Shown: piece after piece, positions 31,721 to 40,000 of the stretch | Layout of the letters: each line of letters starts with the position of its first letter | Numbering within the stretch: the stretch's first letter is position 1 | Source of the DNA: Nocardia macrotermitis | GTDB lineage: Bacteria > Actinomycetota > Actinomycetes > Mycobacteriales > Mycobacteriaceae | Direction of reading: 5' to 3' | Length of the DNA stretch: 64,000 nt | NCBI RefSeq assembly: GCF_009604405.1 | Contig: NZ_WEGK01000016.1 | Span: 121,620-185,619, forward strand | Position numbers and translations under genes: made by a program | Notes under the pieces: model-generated | The model's input: only the letters and a program-made list of their open reading frames with translations | Told to the model about the DNA's origin: nothing | The model's database searches: none

Positions 31721-33724
31721 ATGACCACTCACCCCAGCATCGAGTCCACCCTCGGATCCACGGCGGCGCAGCACCCGGCGCGGGTGCGGTGCGCCCGCGC
31801 GGTGGTGATGGTCCTGGTGGTGATCGCGGCGGGAGTGCTCGTTCTCGGGCACGCTGCCAGCGTCGCCGCGCAGCCACCGGTGCCGCCGACGAGCCCGGCG
31901 TCTCCGGCCGCGGCGGTGTCGACACCGCCGGAGCCGTTCATTCCGGCCCGGCCGTCCACGAGCCCACCGCCCACGCCTCGGCCGTCGTGGGATCCGAACC
32001 CGGTCCAGCCGAACCCGATGACCACGGCCTCGCCGACGCCGGGCCCGGACGCCCCGAACCCGGCGATGCCCGAGCCCGCGTACCCGGGCGGGGCGGATCC
32101 GAACTTTCCCACCCCGTACCCCACCCCCAGTCCGGCCCCGGCTCCGGCGGACCCGGACTCCTCCGGTGGGCCGTGGACCTCGCCGCAGGACGGGGGATCG
32201 AACAGTTGCGGGATCACCAACATCTCCGGGTGTGTCGAGCACGCGATCGACACGTTTTTGCAGCACCTGGTCAGCTCGGCGTTGAACCCGCTGCTGGAGC
32301 TGCTGGGCCAGACCTTGCTGACCACTCCCGACCCGGACACGCTGCCGCAGCTCGGGGTGTTGTGGAACAACTCGTGGCAACTGGTCCTGGCGATCTACGG
32401 GATCGTGGTGATGGTTGCGGGCGTGCTGGCGATGGTGCACCACACCTTGCAGACCCGATGGTCCGTACGCGAGCTGGCACCGCGGCTGCTGATCGGGTTT
32501 CTCGCCGGGGCGATGAGCATGCTGATCGCTACCGGGGCGATCCGCCTCGCCAACGCTCTGGCCAGGGCGGTGGCCGGCAGTGGGGTCGATCCGAGTTCGA
32601 CCGCGACGGCGATCCGTCAGTTGATCGAGGCGAACAACACCCAGGCCGATACCTTCCTGCTCTGCTTGGAGTTGGCGTTGCAGGTGATGCTGGTCATCCT
32701 GTTCGTCGCGTATGCGGTGCGGGTCGCGGTGACCATCATCCTGATCGTCGGCGCACCGCTGGCGGTGATGTGTCACGCTCTGCCCGGTATCGACGCGATC
32801 GCGCGCTGGTGGTGGCGCTCGTTCGCCGCGTGCCTGGCCATTCAGGTCGCGCAGTCCCTGATCCTGGTCACTGTCCTGCGGGTGTTCCTGACTCCCAACG
32901 GATGGGCGGTGATCGGCCCCAACTCCAGCGGCGCAGTCGACATCATGGTCGGTATCGCGCTGATCGGCGTGCTCGCCAAAGCCCCGTTCTGGCTGCTGTC
33001 CGTGCTCAAGATCGGCCAGGGCCGCACCCTGGTCGGGTCGATCGTGCGCTCCTACATCACCTACAAAACCCTCGGCCTGCTCAAATCCGGCCGGGCTGCA
33101 ACCCCGCGCGCGCCCAGCAAGGTTCCCGCGCCGCGCAAGGTCCCCGCGCCGAAGGACCCGTATGCGCGGGTCCGCGCGACCCCCGACGGGCAGCTGATGC
33201 TGCCGTTGAAGGGCCTCAAGCGAGTCCCGCCCAAACCCGCACCACCGCAACGGATCCCCCACGCCCGCACGATCCCGGTGGCTCAACCCCAGGGGGAGCA
33301 ACTGATGTTGCCGCTGCCGCAGTTCCACGGCGGTGTCGCCCTGGGGCCCACACCCCGCCTCGGACGCGACGGGCAATACCAGCTCCCGATCACCGTCCAC
33401 CGCGTCCGCACACCCGCACCGACCCGCGAGCCGCCGGTCCCGAAGTCACTGCCCGGGACACGAGGCCGCCGTCCCAAACAGCTGGCATTCGACTTCACCT
33501 TCACCGAGGCAGACCCGTACCGGGGGATCCGGCCCCGGCGTAACGGCCAATACCCCCTCCCCATCGCGACCCCCAAGAAGGTGCCCCGGGACACGAGCGC
33601 ACCAGCCGCGGCCACGCCGCCACCACCGCCGTCGGGGTCGGTGGCCGAGAAGGGACGCCAGCTTCATCTCCCGCTGCCGGATTTGCCGGTCAAGCGGCGT
33701 ACCAGCCCAGGAGGAGCGCGATGA
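31721..33724 (+). CDS. VirB6/TrbL-like channel protein with repeated QLxLPL-type tail motifs
   Basis: A 667-aa protein. A signal-type segment (about 26-50) is followed by a Pro-rich extracytoplasmic region (about 50-165). A polytopic core (about 205-430) with several helices comes next, e.g. LVLAIYGIVVMVAGVLAMV, LLIGFLAGAMSMLIATG, LALQVMLVILFVAYAV and VTIILIVGAPLAVMC, typical of the VirB6/TrbL family. The basic C-terminal tail (about 445-667) contains six related motifs: QLMLPL (491, 527), QYQLPI (552), QLAFDF (587), QYPLPI (610) and QLHLPL (647). These resemble beta-clamp-binding hexapeptides. It overlaps the VirB4 gene by ATGA. Confidence 0.8.
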   Translation: MTTHPSIESTLGSTAAQHPARVRCARAVVMVLVVIAAGVLVLGHAASVAAQPPVPPTSPASPAAAVSTPPEPFIPARPSTSPPPTPRPSWDPNPVQPNPMTTASPTPGPDAPNPAMPEPAYPGGADPNFPTPYPTPSPAPAPADPDSSGGPWTSPQDGGSNSCGITNISGCVEHAIDTFLQHLVSSALNPLLELLGQTLLTTPDPDTLPQLGVLWNNSWQLVLAIYGIVVMVAGVLAMVHHTLQTRWSVRELAPRLLIGFLAGAMSMLIATGAIRLANALARAVAGSGVDPSSTATAIRQLIEANNTQADTFLLCLELALQVMLVILFVAYAVRVAVTIILIVGAPLAVMCHALPGIDAIARWWWRSFAACLAIQVAQSLILVTVLRVFLTPNGWAVIGPNSSGAVDIMVGIALIGVLAKAPFWLLSVLKIGQGRTLVGSIVRSYITYKTLGLLKSGRAATPRAPSKVPAPRKVPAPKDPYARVRATPDGQLMLPLKGLKRVPPKPAPPQRIPHARTIPVAQPQGEQLMLPLPQFHGGVALGPTPRLGRDGQYQLPITVHRVRTPAPTREPPVPKSLPGTRGRRPKQLAFDFTFTEADPYRGIRPRRNGQYPLPIATPKKVPRDTSAPAAATPPPPPSGSVAEKGRQLHLPLPDLPVKRRTSPGGAR

Positions 33725-36684
33725 CCACGCCTGTGCGTATCCACGCTGATGTCGATCAGCCCGACAAGTTGCTCGGCCCGTTCACCTTCCGCCAACTCGT
33801 GATCGTGGGGGCGACCGCGCTGGGTCTCTATGTGATCTGGGCCGTGACCCGGGCCGTGGTTCCGCCGCTGATGTTCTTCGCCGGTGCGGTCCCGATCGCT
33901 GCGCTGGTCACGGTCGCGGTCCTGACTCGCCGCGACGGGCTGTTCGCTGACCAGCTGCTCGGGGCCGCGATCGCCCACCGCACCCGGCCCCGCCACCTCG
34001 CAGCCGTTCCGGACGGCCTGGACGGCAGATTCGCGGTCGCGCCGCGGTGGGCTACGGACCGGGTCCTGCGGGGAACTCGCCGTGCGCCGGTCCCGGCCGC
34101 GTTGTCCGCGCGCGCGCTGCGGTTACCGCGGGAGGTCACCGGTGCCAGCGCGGGCATCGGGGTGGTCGACCTCGGTGCCGACGGGCTCGCGGTCATCGCC
34201 ACGGCCAGCACCCTGAACCTCGCCCTGCGGAGCCCGGCCGAACAAGACAGCCTCGTCGCGGCCCTGGGGGGCTGGCTGCACACGTTGCGTCAACCCGTCC
34301 AGATCCTCATCCGCTCCGCGCGCCTGGACCTGACCGCGCACCTGGACCGCCTGCACACCGCCGCGCACGAGATGTCCCCCGATCTGGCCGCCGCCGCGCG
34401 TGAACACGCCGAGCACCTGCGCGAGCTGGTCACCGACGAGGCCCTGACCCACCGGCACGTCCTGCTGGTGTGGCGCGAACCGATCCCGGCCACCAGCGGG
34501 CGGTCACCGATGGCGACCTTGGCCGGGCTGCTGCCCGGCCGGGCCCGCCCGCGCGGGCCCGCCTCGCCCGCCGCCCGCCGCGCCGCCGAGTCCCGGCTGC
34601 TGCGCCGGGTATCCGAAGCCACCGACCTGCTGGCCCCGCTCGGGGTGACGGTCACCGCGCTGGACCCGGTCCAGGCCAGCGCGGTGCTCGCCGACTGCTG
34701 CGACCCCTCCCGCCTCGTTCCCGCCACCGCCGACGTCGCCGGACCCGACGCGATCATCACCGCCCACCACCCCGAGACCATCGATACCGTCCTGCCGACC
34801 GACCCCACCGACCAGACGCGATTCGGGCCCGAGTCCCTCACGATCGGGACCCGCCATCTCGAGGTCGGGTCCGAGTGGGTTACCACTCTCGCGGTCACCG
34901 GATATCCGCGCGAGGTCGGCGCTGGTTGGCTCGCGCCGCTGCTCTCGCACCCCGGACGCGTCGATGTGGCCCTGCACATCGACCCGGTCGACCCCGCCAC
35001 CGCGGCCACCCGGCTGCGACGCCAGAGCGCCCGCTTCGAATCCTCCCGCCTGCACGACGCCAGGCACCACCGCCCCACCGACCCGGCAGTCGAGGTCGCC
35101 GCCGAAGACGCCGCCGACCTCGCCGCACGAGTCGCCAGGGCCGAGGCCCGACTGTTCCGCGTCGGCCTCTACCTCACCGTCCACGCCGACAGCGAGGCCG
35201 ACCTGGCCGACGAAGTCGCCGCGGTACGGGCATTGGCCGCGGGCCTGCTCGTGGACACCTGCCCCGTGACCTACCGGCAGGTCCACGGCTGGGTCACCAC
35301 CCTGCCGCTCGGTCTCGACCTGATCGGGATGCACCGCACCTTCGACACCGGCGGCCTGGCCGCCGCGGTGCCCTTCGACTCCCCGCAACTCCCCGCCCCC
35401 GACCCGGTCGAGGTCACCCGACCGCGCGGAGTGCTCTACGGCCGCGACGCCGCCGGGGGCCTGATGTTCGTGGACAGATTCGCCGCCGGGATCGACAACC
35501 ACAACATGGTCGTCCTCGGGCGCAGCGGGGCAGGAAAATCGTTCCTGGTCAAAACCGAAATCCTGCGGTCGCTGTATCGCGGGATCGAGCAGATCATCAT
35601 CGACCCCGAAGACGAATACCGGCGCCTCGCCGACGCCGTCGGGGGCATCCGCATCCCCCTCGGTGTCCCGGGATGGCGGCTCAACCCGTTCGACCTGGAC
35701 CTGCACACCAGCCCCGAGGGCCGCCGCACCGCCCCACGCGACGCGCTCACCCGCCGAAAGTTGTTCCTGCACACCCTGATCCAGGCCATGCTCGGCGAAC
35801 ACACACCCGCTCGCCGCGCCGCGCTGGACACCGCCCTGACCGCCACCTGGACCGCCGCGGGCATCACCGGGGACCCCGCGACCTGGACCCGTCCCGCCCC
35901 CACCCTCAGCGACCTGCGCGAGCACCTCGCCGCGAGCCGGACACCAGCCGGTGACGAGCTGGCCGCCGCGCTGCGCCCCTACACCGGTGAGGGCAGCTAC
36001 GCCGGGCTCCTGGACGGCCCGACCACCATCACCCCGCACGGCCCGCTGGTCGTGTTCTCCCTGCGGGAAGTCCCCGACGAGCTACGCACCATCGCGACCG
36101 TGCTGGTCCTGGACGCGACGTGGCGGCACATCTCCAACCCCGCCACCAGGCGACCCAGAATGGTCACCGTCGATGAAGCCTGGCTGGCCCTGCGCCAGCA
36201 CGCCGGAGCCGAATTCCTGTTCCAAGCGGCCAAACGGTTCCGCAAATACTGGGCCGGACTGACCCTGGCCACCCAAGACTGCGCCGACGTCCTGTCCACC
36301 GACCTCGGCCGCGCCATCATGGCCAACGCCGCCACCCAAATACTGTTACGCCAAGCCCCCTCGGCCATCGACGAAGTCGCAGGCGCATTCAAACTCTCCG
36401 ACGGCGAAAAACAATTCCTCCTCTCAGCCGCACAAGGCAACGGACTTGTCGCGGTCGGCGGCGGCACCGACCGCGCCGTATTCGGCTCGCTGGCCTCACC
36501 CCGCGAATACGCCCTGATCACCACCGACCCCAGCGAACTCACCACCACCACGGACGACTACGACAGCGATACCGATATCGACCTGACCGCGCTGCCGCGA
36601 CTCACCGGCCCGACCACCGGAAACAGCGACCTCGACACCGAACCCGATCAAGACGTGTTCATCGACGTTCAGGACACGGCATGA
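33721..36684 (+). CDS. PrgI-VirB4 fusion ATPase of the type IV secretion system
   Basis: A 987-aa protein. The N-terminal part (about 1-110) is PrgI-like, with RIHADVDQPDKLLGPFTFRQ and two adjacent membrane helices. A middle region (about 115-560) corresponds to the VirB4 N-terminal domain. The ATPase domain has NMVVLGRSGAGKSFLVKTE (Walker A near residue 600), IIIDPEDEYRRLA, VTVDEAWLAL (Walker B near 818) and LTLATQDCADVL. Fusion of these components replaces the separate PrgI and VirB4 genes of many ICEs. It powers assembly and substrate passage on the cytoplasmic face of the membrane. Start ATG 33721 overlaps the preceding stop. Confidence 0.9.
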   Translation: MTTPVRIHADVDQPDKLLGPFTFRQLVIVGATALGLYVIWAVTRAVVPPLMFFAGAVPIAALVTVAVLTRRDGLFADQLLGAAIAHRTRPRHLAAVPDGLDGRFAVAPRWATDRVLRGTRRAPVPAALSARALRLPREVTGASAGIGVVDLGADGLAVIATASTLNLALRSPAEQDSLVAALGGWLHTLRQPVQILIRSARLDLTAHLDRLHTAAHEMSPDLAAAAREHAEHLRELVTDEALTHRHVLLVWREPIPATSGRSPMATLAGLLPGRARPRGPASPAARRAAESRLLRRVSEATDLLAPLGVTVTALDPVQASAVLADCCDPSRLVPATADVAGPDAIITAHHPETIDTVLPTDPTDQTRFGPESLTIGTRHLEVGSEWVTTLAVTGYPREVGAGWLAPLLSHPGRVDVALHIDPVDPATAATRLRRQSARFESSRLHDARHHRPTDPAVEVAAEDAADLAARVARAEARLFRVGLYLTVHADSEADLADEVAAVRALAAGLLVDTCPVTYRQVHGWVTTLPLGLDLIGMHRTFDTGGLAAAVPFDSPQLPAPDPVEVTRPRGVLYGRDAAGGLMFVDRFAAGIDNHNMVVLGRSGAGKSFLVKTEILRSLYRGIEQIIIDPEDEYRRLADAVGGIRIPLGVPGWRLNPFDLDLHTSPEGRRTAPRDALTRRKLFLHTLIQAMLGEHTPARRAALDTALTATWTAAGITGDPATWTRPAPTLSDLREHLAASRTPAGDELAAALRPYTGEGSYAGLLDGPTTITPHGPLVVFSLREVPDELRTIATVLVLDATWRHISNPATRRPRMVTVDEAWLALRQHAGAEFLFQAAKRFRKYWAGLTLATQDCADVLSTDLGRAIMANAATQILLRQAPSAIDEVAGAFKLSDGEKQFLLSAAQGNGLVAVGGGTDRAVFGSLASPREYALITTDPSELTTTTDDYDSDTDIDLTALPRLTGPTTGNSDLDTEPDQDVFIDVQDTA

Positions 36685-36745
36685 GCCTGGATCGGCCCTC
36701 ACCCTGCTCAGCGCCAGGCGACATGACAAACGAAGGAGTCCACGT

Positions 36746-36979
36746 ATGACGGCGCAACGAAAGCCGCGCAAGAAAAAGCGTCCCGAGACCGGCGCTCACC
36801 GAGTGGTCGTTCGTGGATCTCGTCACGATCCACCAGACGCCCGCAAACTGGCCGCGGTGATCGTCAGCCTCGCCGAATCACTCGCGGAAACAGACAACGA
36901 GAAAAACACATTCACACCCGAAACAGCGATAATCCCGATAATCGACAATGCGCCGGAAGGGAATTCGGAAGCGGCATAG
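36746..36979 (+). CDS. Small basic protein upstream of the recombinase
   Basis: A 77-aa protein with a very basic start (QRKPRKKKRPE), a helix (DARKLAAVIVSLAESLAET) and a polar tail. GAAGGAG lies upstream of ATG 36746. It is located 62 bp after the VirB4 gene and 165 bp before the serine recombinase. Size, charge and position would suit a recombination directionality factor, but no family resemblance is visible, so this is speculation. It could also be a transfer accessory protein. Confidence 0.5.
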   Translation: MTAQRKPRKKKRPETGAHRVVVRGSRHDPPDARKLAAVIVSLAESLAETDNEKNTFTPETAIIPIIDNAPEGNSEAA

Positions 36980-37143
36980 AAATATTCGACCGGTTTGATA
37001 ATATCGAAAATCCATGGGGCTGGATAAACGGAATGTCGACACAATTGTCCCGGCGCGGGAATCTATTTTCTGTGCCTGGCGGGGAAGGTGCGCCGTCCGT
37101 GATGTCAGTGCCGTTGTTTCTCGACTGAGTGAAAGAGTGTTTC

Positions 37144-38967
37144 ATGGTCAGTGCATATGCAGAACTCGACGACGAGTGGTGGTCGGAAGAGATCGGCACC
37201 ACCACCGCGCCAGTGCCGACAAGGGAGGTGGAACCGGGCACTCGCGCGGTCATCTACCTGCGGGTGTCATCTCCGGGACAGGTCAAAACCGACTACGACC
37301 CCGAAGGCAACTCCATTCCGGCGCAGCGAGTCCGATGCCAGCGCAAGGCAGAACAACTCGGCTTGACCGTCGTCGATGAATACGTCGAGCCAGGACGCAC
37401 GGCCACTGAGATGTCGAAACGGGTTGCCTTCCAGCGAATGCTCCAGCGTGTTCGGAGCGCTGGCGATGTCGACTACGTCATCGTCTACAAGCTGTCCCGT
37501 ATGGCACGCAACCGACTCGATGACGCCATCGTCATGGCAGATCTGCGTAAGCGGGGCGTCACCCTCATCTCGGCCACCGAGAACATCGACGACACCCCCG
37601 TCGGCCAACTCATGCACGGCATCCTGGCGACCTTCAACGAATACCAATCACGCGAATCCGGGGCCGACATCGCCTACAAGATGGGCCAGAAAGCCCTCAA
37701 CGGTGGCACGATCGGCCGCGCGCGCCTGGGCTACCTCAACGTGATCGACCGATTCGACGGCCGCGAGATCCGCACCATCGCCACCGACCCCGACCGCGCG
37801 CCCTTGGTGAAACTCGCCTTCGAGCTCTACGCCACCGACACCTACACCCTGGACGACCTGTCCGACGAACTCTACGATCGCGGCCTGCGCACCCGCCCCA
37901 CCCGCAAACACCCCTCCAAACAGGTATCGATCAACAAACTGTCCCACATGCTGCGGGACCGCTACTACCTCGGCTACGTGCAGTACGACGACCAAGAGAT
38001 CCAGGGCCGCCACGAACCGCTCATCGATGACGATCTGTTCGACCGAGTTCAGGGGATCCTGGACTCACGCTCCACAGCCAAGGAACGCCGACGAGTGCAC
38101 CACCACTACCTGAAGGGATCCCTGTTCTGCCAGCGCTGCAAACGACGCGGCATCACCCAGCGCATGATCCTCCAGCACACCGTCAACCGCCGAGGCACCG
38201 AGTACACCTACTTCTTCTGCCGCAACAAACAGAACGGCACCTGCAACGCGCCACACGTGAACGTCGCCCTCGTCGAGGACGCCGTGCAAGCCCACTACAC
38301 CACCGTCCGGTTCAGCCCGCAGTTCATCCTCGAAGTCCGCACCCACATCGCTGGCGTAGTCGAGGAACAGAACACCGCCGAACGGCTCCTGCACAAACAA
38401 CTCACCACCGAACTACAAGCCCTGGACACCCGCGAGGACAACCTGATCGAGCTGGCCGCCGACACCACCATCGCGCAGCCGAAGATCAAAGCCAAACTCA
38501 GGGAGATCGCCCGCGACCGCCACCGCCTCACCGAACGGATGACCACCACCACCGAGAACCTCTCCGACAGCGCCCGACTCATCGAGGTGGCACTCGAACT
38601 ACTCGAAGACCCCCAACAGCTCTACCTCCGATGCGACGACCACCAACGCCGCATGCTCAACCAAACTATCTTCCACGCCCTGTACATCGACGACGAACAG
38701 ATCACCGACCACGACCTACGAGAACCATTCGACCAACTACACGCCATCCAACACGCCCGACACACCAACCACAGCACCCCGATCGCGGCCCCGAACCCCC
38801 ACCCCACACAAACCAAAAACGCCACCACTTCACAACGAAGCGGTGGCGTTGACGTCCTACTACACGGCATTGATTCGGCACCGTGTTCTAGTAAGCGCCC
38901 TAAGGTGGAGCCTAGGGGAATCGAACCCCTAACCCCTGCCTTGCAAAGGCAGTGCTCTGCCAATTGA
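37144..38967 (+). CDS. Large serine recombinase of the ICE, 3' end rewritten by integration
   Basis: A 607-aa protein. The resolvase catalytic domain (about 30-190) has AVIYLRVSSPGQ with Ser42 as likely nucleophile, and YKLSRMARNRLDD. A recombinase domain (about 200-300), a zinc ribbon (CQRC with a later C-C pair, about 335-385) and a coiled-coil-prone stretch (about 400-480) follow. GAAAGAG supports ATG 37144 over GTG 37129. From codon 588 (GTG 38905) onward the frame runs into the tRNA-Ala gene on its antisense strand, ending RGIEPLTPALQRQCSAN. Across the att core the frame matches the HTH fragment at 286-726, giving a predicted 733-aa circular-form protein. Confidence 0.9.
   Translation: MVSAYAELDDEWWSEEIGTTTAPVPTREVEPGTRAVIYLRVSSPGQVKTDYDPEGNSIPAQRVRCQRKAEQLGLTVVDEYVEPGRTATEMSKRVAFQRMLQRVRSAGDVDYVIVYKLSRMARNRLDDAIVMADLRKRGVTLISATENIDDTPVGQLMHGILATFNEYQSRESGADIAYKMGQKALNGGTIGRARLGYLNVIDRFDGREIRTIATDPDRAPLVKLAFELYATDTYTLDDLSDELYDRGLRTRPTRKHPSKQVSINKLSHMLRDRYYLGYVQYDDQEIQGRHEPLIDDDLFDRVQGILDSRSTAKERRRVHHHYLKGSLFCQRCKRRGITQRMILQHTVNRRGTEYTYFFCRNKQNGTCNAPHVNVALVEDAVQAHYTTVRFSPQFILEVRTHIAGVVEEQNTAERLLHKQLTTELQALDTREDNLIELAADTTIAQPKIKAKLREIARDRHRLTERMTTTTENLSDSARLIEVALELLEDPQQLYLRCDDHQRRMLNQTIFHALYIDDEQITDHDLREPFDQLHAIQHARHTNHSTPIAAPNPHPTQTKNATTSQRSGGVDVLLHGIDSAPCSSKRPKVEPRGIEPLTPALQRQCSAN
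38904..38919. other. attR of the ICE (right attachment site)
   Basis: GGTGGA at 38904-38909 is identical to 285-290. The following ten bases are tRNA acceptor-stem sequence that differs from the left copy at two positions. The core overlaps the last bases of the tRNA and the following C-C. Confidence 0.75.
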
Positions 38968-38978
38968 GCTAAGGCCCC
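38906..38978 (-). tRNA. tRNA-Ala(UGC)
   Basis: Read on the minus strand: acceptor arms GGGGCCT and AGGCTCC pair with the diagnostic G3-U70 wobble, anticodon loop TTTGCAA gives UGC, and the T-arm carries GGTTCGATTCC. The discriminator A is at 38906. The next genomic bases are C-C-T, so CCA is no longer encoded. Joined to the left flank (284) it would read CCA. It is the integration target of the ICE, and its 3' half overlaps the recombinase frame. Confidence 0.95.
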
Positions 38979-39053
38979 GGAGAGGGAGTTGTCGCCTGGA
39001 CAACCCCCAAGACGGTACCGCGTGGGGGTCTCGGGGGTCAAAACGTGGTTCGG

Positions 39054-39932
39054 CTACTTCTTGCGGCCGACCGCGGCCCAGAAGGAGACCTTCGCGTCCA
39101 TGTCGTCCAGGGATTCGTCGCCGACCTCCACGGTCGCCTCGTGATCGGGGCGCCAGCGGTGGGAGCCGGTGATGCCCGGTTCGATCACCTCGAGGTCGTC
39201 GAAGAAGCGGGCGAACTCGTCGTGCGTGCGGGCCTGCAGGGCCAGGCCGTTGCTGACGTAGGCGTCGACGATTCCGGCCACCTGGGTGGGGTTGAAGTCG
39301 GGGCTCAGGTGCGTCATCACCAGGAACGAGCCGGGGGCCAGGGCGTCCAGCAGGGTGTCCACGATGCCGTACGCGTCGTGCTGGTCGTCCTGGACGAAGT
39401 GCAGCAGGGCGATCAGGCTCAGCGCGACCGGCTTGTCCAGGTCCAGGACCTCGTGCAACGCCGGTGCGGTCAAGATGGTGCTCGGATCGGTGACGTCGGC
39501 CTGGACGTAGGTGGTGGCGCCCTCGCTGGTGCCGTGCATCAGCGCGCGGGCGTGGGTGAGGACCAGCGGGTCGTAATCGGCGTAGATGACCCGGGATTCC
39601 GGCGCCACCCCCTGCGCGACCTGATGCAGATTCGGCGGGGTCGGGATGCCGGTGCCGATGTCCAGGAACTGCCGCACACCCTGTTCGGCGGCCAGATAAC
39701 GAGTCGCGCGGTGCATGAACGCCCGGTTCACCCGCGCGCACAGCTTGATGGTCGGAAACGCCAGTTCTACCTGTTCGACCGCGTCACGATCGCACTGGAA
39801 GTTGTCCTTGCCCCCGAGGTAATAGTCGTACATCCGCGCGCTGTGCGCCTTGGTGGTATCGATCGCACTGCCGACGAGCGGCTCCGATGTGGATGTTTTG
39901 GGACTTTCGTCCCGAATTTCATTGCTGGCCAT
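39054..39932 (-). CDS. SAM-dependent methyltransferase, PF04672 (Methyltransf_19) family
   Basis: This 292-aa protein has ARMYDYYLGGKDNFQCDR, ATRYLAAEQGVRQFLDIGTGIP (SAM motif I) and VIYADYDPLVLTHARALM, plus QADVTDPSTIL and ALLHFVQDD. All are PF04672 landmarks. It is a clear paralogue of the ICE-borne enzyme at 5596-6426. It lies just beyond the tRNA-Ala on the host side, so one copy may have been captured from the other, or both reflect expansion of this family in actinobacteria. Substrate unknown; cytoplasmic. Confidence 0.85.
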   Translation of the reverse strand: MASNEIRDESPKTSTSEPLVGSAIDTTKAHSARMYDYYLGGKDNFQCDRDAVEQVELAFPTIKLCARVNRAFMHRATRYLAAEQGVRQFLDIGTGIPTPPNLHQVAQGVAPESRVIYADYDPLVLTHARALMHGTSEGATTYVQADVTDPSTILTAPALHEVLDLDKPVALSLIALLHFVQDDQHDAYGIVDTLLDALAPGSFLVMTHLSPDFNPTQVAGIVDAYVSNGLALQARTHDEFARFFDDLEVIEPGITGSHRWRPDHEATVEVGDESLDDMDAKVSFWAAVGRKK

Positions 39933-40000
39933 GGCGATTACCGACTCCCTTCCCGTGACAGCGTAACCCTAACCGAGCCCGGACCGCTCGACTCGCGGAA

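Larger units (their letters stand above)
285..38909. mobile_element. 38.6-kb integrative and conjugative element at tRNA-Ala(UGC)
   Basis: The segment is bounded by the repeated core GGTGGA at the tRNA-Ala 3' end. It holds a large serine recombinase at its right border, a VirD4-type coupling protein, a PrgI-VirB4 fusion ATPase, VirB6/TrbL-like and pilin-like membrane proteins, a lytic transglycosylase-NlpC/P60 hydrolase and a replication-relaxation protein. This is the parts list of a Gram-positive type IV secretion ICE. No classical MOB relaxase, TraB/FtsK-type transfer protein or RepA is recognisable. Leftward genes (21.8-29.9 kb) and rightward genes (30.4-38.9 kb) diverge from a repeat-rich region at about 30.1-30.3 kb. 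The remainder is cargo and a large envelope-protein cluster. Boundaries are inferred from the two att copies and the displaced tRNA terminator. Confidence 0.85.

Noticed and set aside
37144..38967. Recombinase C-terminal sequence RGIEPLTPALQRQCSAN as a real conserved domain
   Set aside because: This string is the antisense translation of tRNA-Ala and arises wherever a frame runs into that gene; it is not a protein domain.
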